Below, one piece after another: positions 61,210 through 64,000 of a stretch of DNA of 64,000 nucleotides. Position 1 is the stretch's first letter. Each line of letters starts with the position of its first letter. The translations under genes and the position numbers were made by a program. The notes under the pieces were generated by a model. That model was not told the DNA's origin and did not search any database. It saw nothing but the letters and a program-made list of their open reading frames with translations. Source of the DNA: Leptolyngbya subtilissima AS-A7. GTDB taxonomy: Bacteria; Cyanobacteriota; Cyanobacteriia; Phormidesmidales; Phormidesmidaceae. The stretch spans positions 124,001-188,000 of the forward strand of contig NZ_JAMPKY010000001.1 of the NCBI RefSeq assembly GCF_039962255.1, read 5' to 3'.

Positions 61210-61390
61210 TGGGGGCAATTCTCCTGAAGAGGCTGCGCTAACGCTCCTTGGCGTCAACCGTGCGATCCTATCAAGAATTACGGTGCGATCGCCCCTGCTC
61301 GCTCTACCGGTTTCAGTATTGGTAACTTGGGCGATTGCCGCGATCGCTCAGGCCATAGTAGAGCCATCCGAGTTTGGCTTAGGCGACCCG

Positions 61391-62353
61391 ATGACCCGCT
61401 CTGCATTCCTCCGTGTCCATCGTGCTCAGTTTTTAGCGATCGCCCTAGGGGCTGCCCTGGTAGGCGGCTGTGCTGGCGTACCCGATATAGCAAGCCAGCA
61501 AGAAGCCATGGCCCCCGAATCCGGTGCAGTGTCGAGCGATGCTGCGCCAACTGCTAACCAGGCGATCGCTCCAGCAGATGCTGTGGCCTCTGATCGAGCC
61601 AAGGTTAGCGAAGTTATCGAGCCGGCTCCTAGCGACATTGGGCAGCCTGCGCCTCAGCTGGTCAAGCAGGCCAGCCTGGTGCTGGTGCTAACCGACATTG
61701 ACGCCGCCGTAGACCAGGTTCAAACCATCCTTCAGCAGGCCCAGGGCGATATGCTGAGTCTGCAAGATCACCGCTCGCCTGAGGGAACGGCTCAGCAGGT
61801 GACCTTGACCCTGCGCGTACCCCAGGGCGAATTAGACGCGGTGCTGAACGCCCTCCGTCCCCTGGGAACCGTGCAGCAGCAGTCGCTGACGGCGGAGGAT
61901 GTGTCGAGCCAGCTAGTCGATCTCGATGCCCGGCTGAAGAATTTGCGTCAGTCTGAAGCTGCTCTGCTGAAAATTATGGAGCGATCGGGGGAAATTTCCC
62001 ACGTGCTAGAAGTAGCGCGGGAGCTCAGCACCGTGCGCGAGTCGATCGAGCGCATGGCGGCTCAGCAGCAAAACCTCAAACGGCAAGTGGCCTTTTCACA
62101 AATTTACCTAACCCTAGAAAGCCCGGTAACTCAAGTAACCCCGCTGCGCCCAGTGGGTGAAACTCTCGACAACACCTGGGAATCGGCAACTCAATCGGTG
62201 AAAGCGTTTACCGTTAGCGGGCTAAAGCTAGCGCTCTGGCTGCTGGCCTTTAGCCCCTATTGGGTGTTGCTGGCGGCGGTTGGCTACGGCGGCTATCGGC
62301 TGTGGCACCATCACACCGCACAGCCCGAACCGGCTGAGGCAGACAATAGTTAA
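61391..62353 (+). CDS. DUF4349 lipoprotein
   Basis: 320 residues from the ATG at 61391, which makes the lipobox LVGGC fall at the end of a signal sequence (FLAIALGAALVGGC). DUF4349 architecture: ASLVLVLTDIDAAVDQVQTIL, LTLRVPQGELDAVLNALRPLGTV, a long coiled coil (VDLDARLKNLRQSEAALLKIM), and a C-terminal membrane segment (LALWLLAFSPYWVLLAAVGYG). Probably anchored at both ends across the envelope. Function unknown in general. Confidence 0.92.
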   Translation: MTRSAFLRVHRAQFLAIALGAALVGGCAGVPDIASQQEAMAPESGAVSSDAAPTANQAIAPADAVASDRAKVSEVIEPAPSDIGQPAPQLVKQASLVLVLTDIDAAVDQVQTILQQAQGDMLSLQDHRSPEGTAQQVTLTLRVPQGELDAVLNALRPLGTVQQQSLTAEDVSSQLVDLDARLKNLRQSEAALLKIMERSGEISHVLEVARELSTVRESIERMAAQQQNLKRQVAFSQIYLTLESPVTQVTPLRPVGETLDNTWESATQSVKAFTVSGLKLALWLLAFSPYWVLLAAVGYGGYRLWHHHTAQPEPAEADNS

Positions 62354-62376
62354 GGTAATGCCCTAGTTAAAGCAAA

Positions 62377-62414
62377 CCCCACGTTCCCTGAGCGGAACCG
62401 CAGGGAACGCGGGG
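62377..62414 (-). terminator. Rho-independent terminator of pheT
   Basis: A 14-bp stem (CCCC-ACGTTCCCTG with CAGGGAACGC-GGGG, one wobble on the minus strand) followed on the minus strand by TTTGCTTT, 20 bases past the pheT stop. It also stands after the convergent DUF4349 gene. Confidence 0.75.
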
Positions 62415-62433
62415 CGGTGGCATGTCGGTGCAG

Positions 62434-64000
62434 TTAGCTGCGCAGCGTTACGCCAAACTGCTTCTCTAAGGTGGCGCGCACTTTTTGGTGCACAGGGTCT
62501 ACCGTTTCATCGGTGAGGGTTTGGTCGGGGGAGCGGTAGACCAGACGAAAGGCCAAGCTACGCTGCCCTTGGGGGACGCTTTCGCCCCGGTACTCGTCGA
62601 ATAGAGCGACCGACTCCAGCAGTTTGCCCCCGGCTTTGGTCATGGTTGTTGTTAGGTCGGCGACGGTGACCTCGAGCGGGGCGTAGAAGGCTAGGTCGCG
62701 ATCGCTGGCCGGAAACGTCGAGTACGCGGCAAACTTTGCCGACTTTTGCAGCACTGGCACCAGGCAGGTCTCCAGCGCCGACCAGTTGAGCTGAAACACA
62801 TACACCTCGGCGGGTAGCTCCCGCTGCTGCCGCAGCTGGGGATGCAGTTGACCAAAGCGACCTAGCTCCGTTCGCCCGCGCACCCATAGCGATGCGGTGC
62901 GACCGGGGTGAAAGCGTGGGTCGGTGCTATCGGCACGGTAGTCAACCGTCAGGCCCAGGCGGCTAAAGACTCCATCGAGAATACCTTTGGCCTCGTACCA
63001 GGTGAGGGGCCGATCTTGACCGCTGGTGACCCACTGGCTCGATCGCCCGTCGCCGCCGACAATGCCACCTACCGCTTCAGCCTCATGAATGCCGCCCTCG
63101 TCTTGCCAAAAGATGTGGCCGATCTCAAAGCCGTTGAGGGGGCCGTTTCCCTGGTTGAGGTTAAATTCGTAGGCATCAATCAGCCCATCCACCAAATCCT
63201 GACGCAGGGCCGAATATTCAGGAAAAAGGGGGTTGGCGAGGGTGACTTGGCGATCGCTAATTGGCTTAGTCAGCGAGTAGTGCAGCAGCTCGGTCAGCCC
63301 CGCCGCGCGAAACGTCTCCCGCAGCTTGCGACGCAGGGCCGCCTCTACCGATAAAAAGCCGCCGATCGCCTTTTGGGGCAGGGTGTCGGCAAAGTGGTTA
63401 TAGCCGTAGAGACGGGCTACTTCTTCAATCAGATCCACTTCGCGCTCCAGATCGCGGTAGCGATAGGGGGGTACGGTTACGGCCCACACGCTCGCATCAT
63501 CTGTCGGAGCTACCTGGCAGCCCAGGGTTTCTAGCAGCTTTTGAATGGTTTCAGGCGGCAGGTCTTGGGGCTGGTCGCCCAGATTGATCACTTTGCCCAG
63601 CAGTTGGGCTACCCGGCTCAGCCGCAGGGTAATCACCCGTTCGGGGATGGCCGCCCCGAGGGCGGTGGTGCCGGTGGTCTGGGCAATGACGGTGGCTCCA
63701 GCTAGCTCTTGCAGCAGCTGGAGGGCGCGATCGCAGGCCAGCCCTAGCTCTGCCGGGTTGACACCACGCTCGTAGCGGGCCGAAGCCTCGGTACGCAACC
63801 CTTGACTGCGGGCCGACTTGCGAATCGCCGCCGCGTCAAAAAAGGCGGCCTCTAGCATGATCGCCTGGGTGCCATCGTGGACCTCGGTGGCTTCACCGCC
63901 CATCACCCCCGCCAGGGCCACGGGCTGGTCGTTGGCCGTAATTAATAGAGTCTCGGGCTGAAGCTGACGCTTTTGGCTATCTAGGGTCACCAGGGTTTCG
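62434..64000 (-). CDS. pheT: phenylalanine--tRNA ligase beta subunit (partial)
   Basis: About 520 residues of the 3' part; the frame is open to the window end, so the N-terminus lies beyond 64000. Segments typical of PheT: LAGVMGGEATEV, SARYERGVNPAE, the B5 domain (LRLSRVAQLLGKVI, VTVPPYRYRDLEREVDLIEEVARLYGYN), the core and the C-terminal FDX-ACB domain (FPASDRDLAFYAPLEVTVADL). It is the tRNA-binding, editing subunit of the alpha2beta2 enzyme. The complete protein is normally about 800 residues. Confidence 0.97.
   Translation of the reverse strand, partial: ETLVTLDSQKRQLQPETLLITANDQPVALAGVMGGEATEVHDGTQAIMLEAAFFDAAAIRKSARSQGLRTEASARYERGVNPAELGLACDRALQLLQELAGATVIAQTTGTTALGAAIPERVITLRLSRVAQLLGKVINLGDQPQDLPPETIQKLLETLGCQVAPTDDASVWAVTVPPYRYRDLEREVDLIEEVARLYGYNHFADTLPQKAIGGFLSVEAALRRKLRETFRAAGLTELLHYSLTKPISDRQVTLANPLFPEYSALRQDLVDGLIDAYEFNLNQGNGPLNGFEIGHIFWQDEGGIHEAEAVGGIVGGDGRSSQWVTSGQDRPLTWYEAKGILDGVFSRLGLTVDYRADSTDPRFHPGRTASLWVRGRTELGRFGQLHPQLRQQRELPAEVYVFQLNWSALETCLVPVLQKSAKFAAYSTFPASDRDLAFYAPLEVTVADLTTTMTKAGGKLLESVALFDEYRGESVPQGQRSLAFRLVYRSPDQTLTDETVDPVHQKVRATLEKQFGVTLRS

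Noticed and set aside
1..64000. tRNA, rRNA or transposase genes
   Set aside because: I found no cloverleaf with an intact acceptor/T-loop, no rRNA-like segment and no transposase-like protein in the window; I cannot run a covariance-model search to exclude a missed tRNA.

Overview
The window looks like chromosomal DNA of a GC-rich, filamentous, Leptolyngbya/Nodosilinea-type cyanobacterium. The evidence is the very frequent HIP1 octamer (GCGATCGC) and many cyanobacterial protein families: an orthocaspase-like protein, a FecR-domain protein, DUF4870, DUF4126, DUF4349 and DUF427 proteins, a pentapeptide-repeat protein and several PAS-rich kinases. The genus is an inference. I see no tRNA, rRNA, CRISPR array, transposase or phage gene.

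0-23.8 kb is mostly housekeeping and conserved hypothetical genes: a ribbon-helix-helix protein behind a dyad-rich region, thioredoxin, a Pro/Glu-rich lipoprotein, ribosomal protein L32, a pseudo-orthocaspase, a DUF427 protein framed by GGGTGGAT-type repeats, glyS-murD, an adenylate cyclase with a degenerate receiver, a CPBP protease, an acyltransferase-SDR pair, a secreted alpha-amylase, an unlisted 55-residue protein and a transglutaminase-like protein.

23.9-28.2 kb is visibly more A+T-rich. It holds the most unusual locus: a PD-(D/E)XK-like nuclease fold fused to a ParA ATPase, translationally coupled (TAATG) to a ParB-like/SAP-like partner and preceded by two dyads. A small hypothetical gene and a GT4 glycosyltransferase follow. 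28.3-39.2 kb holds two metallopeptidases (M17, M20), the FecR-domain protein with Gly/Asn repeats, a PHP phosphoesterase coupled to a 1199-residue membrane protein with a GxSxG motif, and ndk with a perfect 22-bp terminator stem.

39.3-41.7 kb is a methionine-salvage operon (mtnB-mtnD-mtnC) that continues by overlaps into a toxin-antitoxin-like pair (DUF4258-like, DUF2283). 42.0-52.4 kb is a complete chemosensory cluster with adaptation enzymes: a stand-alone receiver, a CheA hybrid with two duplicated Hpt domains, an MCP without HAMP, a double CheW, CheR-TPR, a pentapeptide-repeat protein and CheB. It lies next to a multi-PAS hybrid histidine kinase.

56.8-64 kb holds a cold-shock/DUF1294 protein, an ABC exporter behind a near-perfect 22-bp palindrome, a convergent MerR-like regulator that could bind it, moaD, a DUF4349 lipoprotein and the 3' part of pheT, which runs off the window. 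A family of purine/pyrimidine-asymmetric short repeats recurs between genes and also seems to have expanded inside the cheA linker.
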